Positions 1-6,722 of a stretch of 21,718 bases of DNA are shown piece after piece. The first letter of the stretch is position 1, and each line of letters opens with the position of its first letter. The stretch is from Deltaproteobacteria bacterium (GTDB lineage Bacteria; Desulfobacterota; JAENJC01), in the NCBI GenBank assembly GCA_016844545.1, contig JAENJC010000002.1, positions 1-21,718 of the forward strand. The letters are read 5' to 3'. Below the pieces are notes generated by a model. The model was not told the DNA's origin. It was given only the letters and a program-made list of their open reading frames with translations, and ran no database searches. A program made the position numbers and the translations under genes.

Positions 1-541
1 CTGAAAGGCTAAGTTCAACAGCAACATCTTTATTGGTCATCCCTTCTGCCACCAGCAGGAGAACCTCTTTTTCCCTTGGGGTCAGAATCTCCTTGTGTTC
101 CTCTTTTTGTATGACCAGGTTGCGGAACTCTTCCATTATCTTGCCTGTCAGGCTTCCTGACATAACAGCCTCTCCTGCAGCCGCCCTTTTTATGGAGCGT
201 ATCAGGTCTTCAGGCTCTATGTTTTTCAGTACATACCCCTTGGCGCCGGCCTTGATTGCTTCAAACAGGTCGTTCTCGTTTTCAGAGACGGTAAGCATCA
301 GAAGGTTGACAGATGGGGCGGCATCCAACAGGGCAGGAATGGCCTTTGTTCCCTTGAGTCCGGGCATACTGATGTCCATAAGCACTACATCAGGGTTAAG
401 CGACCTTGCCAGCTCTATTCCTTTAAGGGCGTTACCTCCCTCACCCACCACATCTATAGAACCGTCTGTCTGAAGAAGTGCCTTGACCCCGCTTCTAAAC
501 AGGCTGTGGTCGTCTACGAGAAGCACCCTGATCTTCTTCAT
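1..541 (-). CDS. NarL/FixJ-family response regulator (C-terminus cut by window edge)
   Basis: DNA-binding response regulator, probably phosphorylated by the NarX-like kinase encoded just upstream (31-nt gap). About 180 residues are visible. The start reads MKKIRVLLVDD, preceded by GGAGG. The receiver domain (about residues 1-120) has the acidic pair D10/D11, the phospho-acceptor D56 in VVLMDISMPG, the switch Thr in LMLTVSE and the Lys of GYVLKN. A linker leads into a LuxR-type helix-turn-helix beginning LTPREKEVLLLVAEG, whose recognition helix starts at NKDVAVELSLS as the sequence leaves the window. Family knowledge says NarL-type regulators control nitrate/nitrite respiration genes. Control of the nir genes facing it is inferred from position. 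The domain assignment is secure; the specific signal is not. Confidence 0.93.
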   Translation of the reverse strand, partial: MKKIRVLLVDDHSLFRSGVKALLQTDGSIDVVGEGGNALKGIELARSLNPDVVLMDISMPGLKGTKAIPALLDAAPSVNLLMLTVSENENDLFEAIKAGAKGYVLKNIEPEDLIRSIKRAAAGEAVMSGSLTGKIMEEFRNLVIQKEEHKEILTPREKEVLLLVAEGMTNKDVAVELSLS

Positions 542-572
542 CTTGCCTCCTTCTCTCTCTACCTGCTTTTCG

Positions 573-2567
573 TCATGGCTGTTTGGTAATATTAAGTACA
601 ACCCTTGTTCCTTTCCCATGGCCGGAATATATATTCAGACTTCCACCAAGTTTTGACGCCCTTTCCCTCATGATGGAAAGTCCCATGTGGTGTATTCCCT
701 GTCCGTCTTTTTTCTCAAGGTCGAAGCCTATGCCGTCATCAGCCACGGTCGCCTGTAACGGCCAGTTCTCTGAAAGGGAGACCCTGACCCTTGATGCCCC
801 GGAATGCTTTCTTACGTTTGCGAGGGCCTCCTGTATTATGTGAAAGACATGGATTTCGGTCTCTGGAGAGAGAGAAACCACACCGTTCCCTGATTCGAGG
901 GAAGACTCTATACCTGTATCCAGGCTGAACTTGTTCAGATGGGATTTCAGGGCGTCATCAAGACCCGCTTCCTCCATTTGTGTCCTGAAATGGTTAAGGA
1001 GCTCTCTGACATCGCCATAACCTTTGCGTATCCCTTCCCTGATCTGCCTGACATGGTTCATTGTCTCATCCTTGGAGGAGTTTTTCAGCGACCCCTCAAG
1101 GAGGCTGGTCTGTATGTTGAGATAGGCAAGGGACTGGGCTATGCTGTCGTGCAGCTCGTGGGCCAGTATATTCCTTTCCTCCATTATTGCAAGCCTCTTT
1201 GCCTTGGCATTCAGGTTGTAATACTCTATGGCAACCCCGATATGGCTGCTCAGGCTTTCAAGGAGCCTCTTCTCCTGCGATGTAAACTCCCTCTTTTCTT
1301 CCACAAAGAGGTTTGTTACACCGAGGAGTCTCTCCTTGTACCTCACAGGTATTACTGCAACTGTTCTGTATCCAAGCTCCAGGCACTCTTTTAGTATCAT
1401 CCCTTCCGGCCTGGGCGGCACGTCCCAGAAATCGGATGTGCCGTTCTTTGCAGGTGTTCCGCAAAGACATTCGCCGAGAGATATGTTTATTCTTTTGAAT
1501 TCATCTGGAAGCCCGATGCTGGCTGCCAGCCTCAGAGAACCGTCCTCGTCAACAAGCCTGACGCTTCCACTCCCTACATTAAGGTGCCCTAAAAGCTTTT
1601 TCAGGAAGACGTGCAGTATATCGTCTAAGGGAAGAGACTGGTTTAGCGATGCAGCCGTCTCGTAAAGGATGGAAAGCTCTCTGTTGCGTTCCTCAAGGGC
1701 GGTGGTCTTTTCCATGACCTTCTTTTCCAGATTCCCGTGAGATTCTTCCAGCTTATCCGCCATAAAGTTAAACCCCCTGGCCAGTTCCCCGGTCTCATCA
1801 TCGGAGATAACGGCCACCCTTTTGGAGAAATCCCCGGACGTCATTGCCCTTATACCTTCCATCAGCCCCTGAACCGACCTCTTAATAACAAAAAAGACCA
1901 GATAAAACCAGACAAGGGTTATGGCGATGGTAAGGACAAGGAAGAGGTACTGGGTGCTGTAAAAGAGCATAACCTTCCGGTTTGTGGAATCTTCAAGAAA
2001 CGCAACAAACCGGTCAATGCTGTCTGCATAAGAAGGGAGCTTAGCATCCAGTGCCTTTTGCATCTGCCGGACAATTTCCGGATCCTGCTCCTTGAGTATC
2101 TCATTTATAAGAGGTCTGACCTCAGTAAACCATTTATCGCTGACTATCTCTATCTGACGTCTTAAATCCGGCTCGTATACGCCGGAAAACCCCAGTATAC
2201 GTTGAAAAACCGGATGTATCTCAATCAGCTTTACTGTGATCCTGGGTTCTTCGTAACGGTGTCCCCTGTCGTTAGCCTCCCCTTCCCTCAGGTTCTTTAC
2301 GATAATCTCGAACCTGTTTAACTCCTTTTCTATCTGGTATCTTAATATTTCCAGTTTTTCTCCATCCTCTTCAAGGAGCTTATTTATAAGGAATGAAAGC
2401 TTATATATCCTCATCCTTTCACTGCCGGCGTAGTTTATTGCTGCTACGTCGCCCTGCAGGTGCCTGGCTGAATATATCCCGATGCCTATCATCAGCAATT
2501 TGGTGAAAAGGATGAGGAGCAGGATCCCTCCAAGCTTGAATATAAGCCCTTTCCGTACCTGTTTCAT
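573..2567 (-). CDS. NarX-like nitrate/nitrite sensor histidine kinase
   Basis: Inner-membrane two-component kinase of 664 residues. Visible order: TM1 (about 10-33); a periplasmic helical domain with a P-box-like segment NYAGSERMRIYKLSF (about 45-59), comparable to the nitrate-binding P-box of NarX; TM2 (about 203-228); HAMP (about 229-280); a GAF domain (about 300-450) with Cys in GECLCG; a HisKA_3 dimerisation domain with phospho-acceptor H473 in AHELHDSIAQSL; and a HATPase domain with N-box HIIQEALANVRKHS and the G-box ADDGIGFD. The dimerisation and ATPase domains are the class paired with NarL-type regulators. Its ATG overlaps the stop of the FNR-like gene by 4 nt, so the two are probably translationally coupled, and a NarL-type regulator follows. 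Nitrate or nitrite as ligand is inferred from the P-box and the facing nir genes. Confidence 0.9.
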   Translation of the reverse strand: MKQVRKGLIFKLGGILLLILFTKLLMIGIGIYSARHLQGDVAAINYAGSERMRIYKLSFLINKLLEEDGEKLEILRYQIEKELNRFEIIVKNLREGEANDRGHRYEEPRITVKLIEIHPVFQRILGFSGVYEPDLRRQIEIVSDKWFTEVRPLINEILKEQDPEIVRQMQKALDAKLPSYADSIDRFVAFLEDSTNRKVMLFYSTQYLFLVLTIAITLVWFYLVFFVIKRSVQGLMEGIRAMTSGDFSKRVAVISDDETGELARGFNFMADKLEESHGNLEKKVMEKTTALEERNRELSILYETAASLNQSLPLDDILHVFLKKLLGHLNVGSGSVRLVDEDGSLRLAASIGLPDEFKRINISLGECLCGTPAKNGTSDFWDVPPRPEGMILKECLELGYRTVAVIPVRYKERLLGVTNLFVEEKREFTSQEKRLLESLSSHIGVAIEYYNLNAKAKRLAIMEERNILAHELHDSIAQSLAYLNIQTSLLEGSLKNSSKDETMNHVRQIREGIRKGYGDVRELLNHFRTQMEEAGLDDALKSHLNKFSLDTGIESSLESGNGVVSLSPETEIHVFHIIQEALANVRKHSGASRVRVSLSENWPLQATVADDGIGFDLEKKDGQGIHHMGLSIMRERASKLGGSLNIYSGHGKGTRVVLNITKQP

Positions 2568-3289
2568 ATCCTCTTCCCTGTTGTCATCTGTTCGCCGGAT
2601 GCCACCATTCTCATCCTTTTTTCATCAAGGATGGTAATCTGGCGATGATGTGTCTTTATGAGGCCGGTATCTCTAAACTCGCCAATTATCCGTATGGCTG
2701 TCTCCTGCGAAACCCCTATCATCTCAGCCAGTTCGCCTCTGGTCAAAAAAAGCCCTAAAACTATGCCGTCATTTTTTGATTTACCGTATTCGTCTGCGAG
2801 GCTCATTATAAGAGCTGCCATCCTTTCCTGCGCCTCCTTCAGGGCCATATCAATCACCTGGGCCCTGGCCGCCCGCAACTCTCCGCTTAATATAGACATG
2901 ATTTTCAGGGCGATCTCCGGCCTTCCTTTAAGTATCCCGAAAAAATCTTCTTTGCTGATAAAACATATCTCCGAATCTTCTAACGTCTCAGCTGTAAAGG
3001 CATAGGGACTGTTTTCAAAAACAGCATGTTCGCCGATAAAACCTCCAGGATTAACAAGCTTGAGTATCACCTGGCGGCCTGTCCTGGCGGATTTAATAAG
3101 CTTCGCCCTGCCGCTGCGCATGATGTAGAATCCATGGCATGGGTTGTCTTCATGGAATATTATCTGATGCTTCTTATAGAAATTTTGATGCAGCAGGCTT
3201 TTGGTCTTCAGGAGTTCTTCATCGTTGAGTGAGGAAAATATACCGAACTCTTTCGCAGGACAGGTATGGCAGGGGCACGAACCACCCAT
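2564..3289 (-). CDS. Crp/FNR-family transcriptional regulator with N-terminal cysteines
   Basis: Cytoplasmic transcription factor of 241 residues, of the type that switches on denitrification genes. It has an N-terminal cyclic-nucleotide-binding fold (about 20-140), a dimerisation helix (about 140-165) and a winged helix-turn-helix (about 183-212) with recognition helix VSQETAIRIIGEF. Cysteines C5, C7 and C10 cluster at the N-terminus, and C109 in SEICFIS aligns by eye with C122 of E. coli FNR. The residue aligned with FNR C29 is Gly16, so the Fe-S ligand set is not the canonical one. In the recognition helix E196 and R200 are kept as in FNR/CRP, but the FNR Ser212 position is Ile199. First gene of the regulator-kinase-response regulator operon; start supported by GGAG about 7 nt upstream. 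The signal (O2, NO or other) is unknown. Confidence 0.9.
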   Translation of the reverse strand: MGGSCPCHTCPAKEFGIFSSLNDEELLKTKSLLHQNFYKKHQIIFHEDNPCHGFYIMRSGRAKLIKSARTGRQVILKLVNPGGFIGEHAVFENSPYAFTAETLEDSEICFISKEDFFGILKGRPEIALKIMSILSGELRAARAQVIDMALKEAQERMAALIMSLADEYGKSKNDGIVLGLFLTRGELAEMIGVSQETAIRIIGEFRDTGLIKTHHRQITILDEKRMRMVASGEQMTTGKRI

Positions 3290-3331
3290 TTTATTCTCCG
3301 GCTTTCAGCAACAGATGTCACCTTTTGATAT

Positions 3332-3345
3332 ATGACTTATGTCAT
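3332..3345. promoter_or_regulatory. Palindrome ATGAC-N4-GTCAT, candidate FNR/NNR-type operator
   Basis: A perfect 5+5 bp inverted repeat with a 4-bp spacer, the architecture of FNR-family boxes (TTGAT-N4-ATCAA), with GAC half-sites instead of GAT. It lies 43 bp upstream of the FNR-like gene and in the divergent gap that also serves the plus-strand genes. Autoregulation or bidirectional control by the FNR-like protein is inferred, not shown. Confidence 0.4.
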
Positions 3346-3633
3346 CTTTTTATAGCATGAATATCATAAATGAGTCAACCAGGTTTGGGGCTATATGCAA
3401 AGTAGGATTTAATTTGCTTGCAAGGTTATTCTAACCATGAACCACGGATTGGCCTGAAATAAGCCAGAGCAGGAGCCGCCGAGCCTTATTGCCTGCAAGG
3501 ACTATCACATAACTACCCAAAAGGTCTATATAGCCTGCCCAAGTTTTTTTAAAAAATACACCCAAAGGGTTATAGACATATTAATGGTAAATAATGTAAG
3601 TTGTCTCATAAAATAAGCTCTGGAACCTTGGAG

Positions 3634-3662
3634 TTGACTGGCTGACTATTTATATCTAACAT
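3634..3662 (+). promoter_or_regulatory. Candidate sigma70 promoter for the four-helix-bundle gene
   Basis: TTGACT (-35-like) and TAACAT (-10-like) separated by 17 bp, about 107 bp upstream of the start codon at 3770. Five of six and four of six consensus matches. Prediction by eye only. Confidence 0.3.
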
Positions 3663-3769
3663 ATAACATAATGGTGAAAGGATGAAAGGGGTGATGTAAA
3701 AGGCGTCCTGAGTATGTTGGGTATTGGAAGAGAGTTTGGTTTTTAAATTAGCAAAAAAAGGAGGTTTTT

Positions 3770-4177
3770 ATGAAAAAGTTGTTAGCAGGTTTAGTGGTGT
3801 TATGTTTTCTGTTCATTGCAGTATCAGCCCAGGCTGGGCAGTTTGGCGATCTGATAGCGAAGATAGGTGAGGCCAGGAACTCCCTTCTTGTCATGGAAAA
3901 GTACAAGGACAAAAGGGGTGCGGACCAGCAGAAGCTGGTAAAAGATACCGCTGATGCCGTAAGCGCTATGCTTGCAAAGATGAAGGCCCCTGAAGGTAAA
4001 GAGGTTAAGTTCAAGGAGTTGGTTGATACCTGGAATGCCTTCAAGAAGACCCGTGAGAGCCAGTTGGCTCCTTCAATCATTGCAGGAAAGAGGGATGAGG
4101 CGTATAAGGTTGCTCACGGCATGCAGCAGGAGAGGCTCGACACGATGTACGTCCTCTGTGATGAATTGGATAGATAG
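3770..4177 (+). CDS. Secreted small helical protein, 4HB sensor-domain-like, unknown function
   Basis: 135 residues with a clear Sec signal peptide (cleavage after VSAQA, about residue 21) and a mature all-helical domain of about 110 residues. The pattern of long amphipathic helices, ending in KRDEAYKVAHGMQQERLDTMYVLCDEL, resembles the periplasmic four-helix-bundle ligand domains of chemoreceptors and kinases. Here it is free-standing, with no membrane anchor or signalling module. It has no CxxCH, so it is not a c-type cytochrome; the single mature Cys sits near the C-terminus, where cytochrome c' carries its heme motif. An AAAAAAGGAGG site precedes the ATG. First gene downstream of the divergent control region, ahead of a P460-like cytochrome. 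A periplasmic binding or NO-related role is only a guess; I do not recognise the family. Confidence 0.75.
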   Translation: MKKLLAGLVVLCFLFIAVSAQAGQFGDLIAKIGEARNSLLVMEKYKDKRGADQQKLVKDTADAVSAMLAKMKAPEGKEVKFKELVDTWNAFKKTRESQLAPSIIAGKRDEAYKVAHGMQQERLDTMYVLCDELDR

Positions 4178-4374
4178 GATTTAAATGGCTATTTATATGA
4201 ATCAGGTAACTACTATATGCTGGTAGTCTTCCAGACTTAGGAATACTACAAGTTGTGGTTCCCTGAATTAAGTAAATATCCACTAGGAGGGAATAGGTCT
4301 TAACTTTTTACTGGTTCATATTTCTGGTGTTTTTTTAATATCTTAAGCAGTTTAACTTTAAAGGAGGAGACAAA
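4178..4374 (+). other. 197-bp gap upstream of the P460-like gene
   Basis: AT-rich spacer with an ACTAC...GTAGT inverted repeat near 4208-4230, a T-run at about 4329-4337 and the ribosome-binding site AAAGGAGGA at 4360-4368. No clear promoter or terminator was recognised. Confidence 0.4.
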
Positions 4375-4935
4375 ATGAAGAAGTTAGTATCTGGAATCGT
4401 AGCAATGGTTATGTTGTTAGGCATTACAAGTGCCTTCGCGGCGGAAAAGAAGGCCGCAAAGCAGGCAGAAAAGGCGACGACGGTAGCCCCGGCAGATGAT
4501 GCCGCGGCAGCTGGAATGTACTGGGAGAAGTGGGAACATGGTATCGCAAAAGGTATCGTTCCTCCATGCGGCGTGAACGTTCTTCCATTAGGCGGTGACG
4601 ATATCCTTCAGGCCACAGTTGACACTTACTGCGGTGTAAAGCCAGGGAAGTATGTATCCTTTATCAACCCAGCTGCTATGAAGGTCTATAAGGCAAAGGG
4701 CAACAAGTATGCAGATGGAAAGGTTGCAGTTCTCCAGTTCAAAGAGATCGGCGCAGCCTTTACTACAGACATCGTAAACGGCAAGCCGGTTTATGATGTT
4801 GTTGCCCTCAAGGACGGGAAGTCCATTGCATCACAGGAAGCCAATCATCCATTAAACCCTGCAGTTTGTGAAAAGTGCCACGCAAGCTTTAATGATGCGT
4901 GCGCAAACCGCGGGTTCACCTGCGGGAATAGATAG
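4375..4935 (+). CDS. Periplasmic c-type cytochrome, P460/cytochrome c'-beta-like
   Basis: 186 residues: Sec signal peptide (cleaved near AFA, about residue 22), an Ala/Lys-rich linker to about 45, then one domain with a single heme-binding motif CEKCH (C165, C168, H169) close to the C-terminus. The run PGKYVSFINPAAMKVYK followed by DGKVAVLQFKEI resembles the core of the cytochrome P460 family (G-R-Y-V..N..A...Y, then DGTV.VKE), in which the heme motif is also C-terminal. P460 and c'-beta proteins handle hydroxylamine or bind NO, so an NO or reactive-nitrogen role beside NirS is plausible. Four extra cysteines (C65, C86, C176, C183) could form two disulfides. Strong AAAGGAGGA ribosome-binding site. 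I cannot confirm the Lys-heme crosslink of true P460. Followed by a terminator, so it forms its own unit or one with the preceding gene. Confidence 0.7.
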   Translation: MKKLVSGIVAMVMLLGITSAFAAEKKAAKQAEKATTVAPADDAAAAGMYWEKWEHGIAKGIVPPCGVNVLPLGGDDILQATVDTYCGVKPGKYVSFINPAAMKVYKAKGNKYADGKVAVLQFKEIGAAFTTDIVNGKPVYDVVALKDGKSIASQEANHPLNPAVCEKCHASFNDACANRGFTCGNR

Positions 4936-4973
4936 TACATTACAGATTTAAAGCAAGATATTTGACAAAAGAG

Positions 4974-5005
4974 TCCCCGGAGGTGTATTCTTCCGGGGAT
5001 TTTTT
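4974..5005 (+). terminator. Rho-independent terminator after the P460-like cytochrome gene
   Basis: Perfect 8-bp GC-rich stem TCCCCGGA / TCCGGGGA (4974-4981 and 4992-4999), 10-nt loop, followed by a T-run at 5000-5005. It separates the cytochrome unit from the siroheme decarboxylase genes. Confidence 0.85.
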
Positions 5006-5015
5006 GATTTCAGAT

Positions 5016-5086
5016 TTCTCGCTAAAGAAGGCGCAAGAACACTAAGCAAGTCCTTTTTTGCGCACTTTGTGTGCTTTGCGAGAGAA
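5016..5086. repeat. Degenerate inverted intergenic repeat (CTCGC-AAAG / CTTTGCGAG type)
   Basis: Arms TTCTCGCTAAAG (5016-5027) and CTTTGCGAGAGAA (5074-5086) are near-complementary. Between them lie GCGCAAGAACAC and GCGCACTTTGTGTG segments. It resembles the AAAGACGCAAAG-type intergenic palindromes I recall from many environmental bacterial genomes. The right arm supplies the GAGAAGG ribosome-binding site of the next gene. Confidence 0.45.
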
Positions 5087-5095
5087 GGTATATAA

Positions 5096-5551
5096 ATGGA
5101 TTCCATAGACAGAGAGATACTGAACATAATACAGAGTGACTTTCCCATATCCACAGAACCGTACTCCGAGGTTGGACGGAAGGTTGGATTATCGGGAGAT
5201 GAAGTTCTTATCAGGGTCAAAAGGCTTCTGAGGGACGGGGTTATACGGAAGGTTGGACCTTTCTTTGATGCAGTAAAGATGGGACATAAAAGTACGCTCT
5301 GCGCCGTAGATGTCCCAGTTGAAAAGATTACGCAGATTGCAGACATGATTGCCGCGTACCCGGAAATAACCCATAACTATCTGAGGGAGGGAACTCCCAA
5401 CCTTTGGTTTACAGTTATCGCCCCGACCGAAGAGCGGATAGGGGAGATACTGGCCAGGATATCAGAGGATGGAGGGGTTGGACCGATTTACAACCTTCCA
5501 GCTAAAAAGATGTTTAAGGTTAAGGTTGATCTAAAGATTGTGGGAGCCTGA
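5096..5551 (+). CDS. nirL: Siroheme decarboxylase subunit, NirL/NirG-like (AsnC/Lrp-type fold)
   Basis: 151 residues. NirD/L/G/H-type proteins (related to AhbA/AhbB) remove acetate side-chain carboxyls from siroheme to give 12,18-didecarboxysiroheme, the first committed step to heme d1. An N-terminal AsnC-type helix-turn-helix (about 3-50) ends in LLRDGVIRKVGPFF. The C-terminal ferredoxin-like domain carries the signature ITHNYLRE (H93, Y95, R97) followed by PNLWFTVIAP, typical of the NirL/AhbB-like side of the family. A GAGAAGG site precedes the ATG. The next gene is the complementary NirD-like subunit, starting 1 nt after this stop, which implies a heteromeric enzyme. An alternative reading as AhbA/AhbB for heme b is possible, but nirS, nirF, nirN and nirJ around it point to heme d1. 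Confidence 0.88.
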   Translation: MDSIDREILNIIQSDFPISTEPYSEVGRKVGLSGDEVLIRVKRLLRDGVIRKVGPFFDAVKMGHKSTLCAVDVPVEKITQIADMIAAYPEITHNYLREGTPNLWFTVIAPTEERIGEILARISEDGGVGPIYNLPAKKMFKVKVDLKIVGA

Positions 5552-5552
5552 A

Positions 5553-6023
5553 TTGGGATTTAATACAGAGGATATCGCACTAATCAGAGAACTTCAGAGG
5601 GATATTTACCTCGACTCAAACCCCCTCCAGAGAGTTGCAGATTCTCTCGGTTGGTCTTTGGACAGAGTCATTGACAGGGTAAAGGAATTAAAGGCCGCTG
5701 GGGTAATAAGACGTTTTGGAGCAGCACTTACTCCAGCTAATGCAGGTTTTAAGACAAACGCCATGATCGTTTGGGATATGGAGGGTGCGGAGGGGTTTAG
5801 CATTGGAGAGATAATGGCCTCCCATCCGAGGGTGAGCCACTGCTATATACGCCCCTCTTTTGAGGGGTTTCAATTTACCCTTTATACAATGACCCATGCA
5901 GATTCTGAAGAGGAGTTACAGACCATAATAAATGATCTATCCATAAAAAGCGGTCTTAAAAGATACAGGATTTTAAGGACGCTAAAGGAGCTGAAGAAGA
6001 CGTCTCCTGTTTATTTCGGTTAA
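5553..6023 (+). CDS. nirD: Siroheme decarboxylase subunit, NirD-like
   Basis: Partner of the preceding gene; together they probably form the siroheme decarboxylase. I place the start at TTG 5553 because GGGAG lies 6 nt upstream and it follows the previous stop (5549-5551) by 1 nt. An upstream in-frame TTG at 5538 would overlap the previous gene and lacks a ribosome-binding site. The protein has an N-terminal helix-turn-helix ending AAGVIRRFGAAL, then a ferredoxin-like domain with NAMIVWDM and the signature VSHCYIRP (His, Tyr and Arg matching the HNYLRE positions of the neighbour), followed by FTLYTMTH, as in NirD/AhbA-type chains. The N-terminal DNA-binding fold is typical of this enzyme family and need not mean gene regulation. 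A 53-nt gap separates it from the diheme cytochrome gene. Confidence 0.87.
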   Translation: MGFNTEDIALIRELQRDIYLDSNPLQRVADSLGWSLDRVIDRVKELKAAGVIRRFGAALTPANAGFKTNAMIVWDMEGAEGFSIGEIMASHPRVSHCYIRPSFEGFQFTLYTMTHADSEEELQTIINDLSIKSGLKRYRILRTLKELKKTSPVYFG

Positions 6024-6076
6024 CTGTTTCAGCCGCTGTTATTTTTCACTTTTTAATTTGACCAGTCAGGTTTATA

Positions 6077-6709
6077 GTGGTTTTCATGAAAAAACAAAAA
6101 ACAACTCTTATTGGTTTGTTGCTGGTGCTTTCCGCATTATGCGCTACCTGTAACGCAGCGGACGGCGCGAAGTTATACCTTGCTAACTGCGCAACCTGTC
6201 ATGGAGCCGAAGGCGAGGGAGGAAAGGGACTGGCTCTTAACAGGCAGAGCTTTCTTGTTGTGGCGTCTGGCGTATATCTTGTAAAGAGCATGCTTTATGG
6301 AAGGCCTACGCGGGGATGCCCGCCAAGGAAAGACCTGTCTAATGATGAATTTGTTTCGATTGCATCTTTTATAAAAGGATGGCAGAAGGAGAAATCTGTT
6401 ACTGTTCCCAATAACAAGGTACAGCCTTTTGCAAGTGTGAGGGGGAAAGCGCTGTTCGCTCTCTGTGCAGGTTGCCATGAGGCAGACGGAGCGGGCGCGA
6501 TGGGACCATCTCTTGTTGACCCCGGGTTTCAGACGTCGGCGTCGGACGGGTTTCTTAGAGGGACGATCAAGTTGGGCAGGGATGGAACTCCGATGTCGGG
6601 TTTTTCTAAAGAAGCGGGACATGTTGTGGCCCTTTCGGAAGAAGATATAGATGAGGTTGTCGCCTATATAAGGTATCTTGGTAAGGGAAAAGAGAAGGAA
6701 ATACCCTGA
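6077..6709 (+). CDS. Periplasmic diheme cytochrome c in the NirC position
   Basis: 210 residues with a signal peptide (cleavage near CNAA, about 28) and two cytochrome c domains. Domain 1 has CATCH (C38, C41, H42) and domain 2 has CAGCH (C130, C133, H134) with a likely Met ligand in GTPMSGF (M173). In domain 1 the usual MP ligand position before the last helix reads RGCPPRKDLS, so C81 stands where Met is expected; M72 is the nearest alternative. The likely role is electron transfer to NirS, or in heme d1 maturation as for NirC, which is normally monoheme and about half this size. The GTG start at 6077 has CAGG 6 nt upstream; an ATG at 6086 gives a more usual signal peptide, and I cannot choose firmly. 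nirF follows with a 13-nt gap. Confidence 0.85.
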   Translation: MVFMKKQKTTLIGLLLVLSALCATCNAADGAKLYLANCATCHGAEGEGGKGLALNRQSFLVVASGVYLVKSMLYGRPTRGCPPRKDLSNDEFVSIASFIKGWQKEKSVTVPNNKVQPFASVRGKALFALCAGCHEADGAGAMGPSLVDPGFQTSASDGFLRGTIKLGRDGTPMSGFSKEAGHVVALSEEDIDEVVAYIRYLGKGKEKEIP

Positions 6710-6722
6710 TGGAGGCATATTT

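Larger units (their letters stand above)
3290..3769. other. Divergent 480-bp intergenic region
   Basis: Separates the minus-strand regulator operon from the plus-strand nir locus. It holds the 14-bp palindrome at 3332-3345, a small GGTTA-TTC-TAACC palindrome at 3424-3436, and a sigma70-like promoter at 3634-3662. The remainder is AT-rich with no convincing gene or RNA. The length and palindromes suit a control region read in both directions. Confidence 0.6.

Noticed and set aside
33..473. Plus-strand frame at the left edge
   Set aside because: The opposite strand encodes a clear receiver domain and LuxR-type helix-turn-helix.
3770..4177. Cytochrome c' identity for the four-helix-bundle protein
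   Set aside because: No CxxCH motif; only the helical pattern is similar.
6173..6718. Minus-strand frame over the diheme cytochrome gene
   Set aside because: Arg/Lys-rich shadow without domain features; the plus strand has two CxxCH motifs and a signal peptide.
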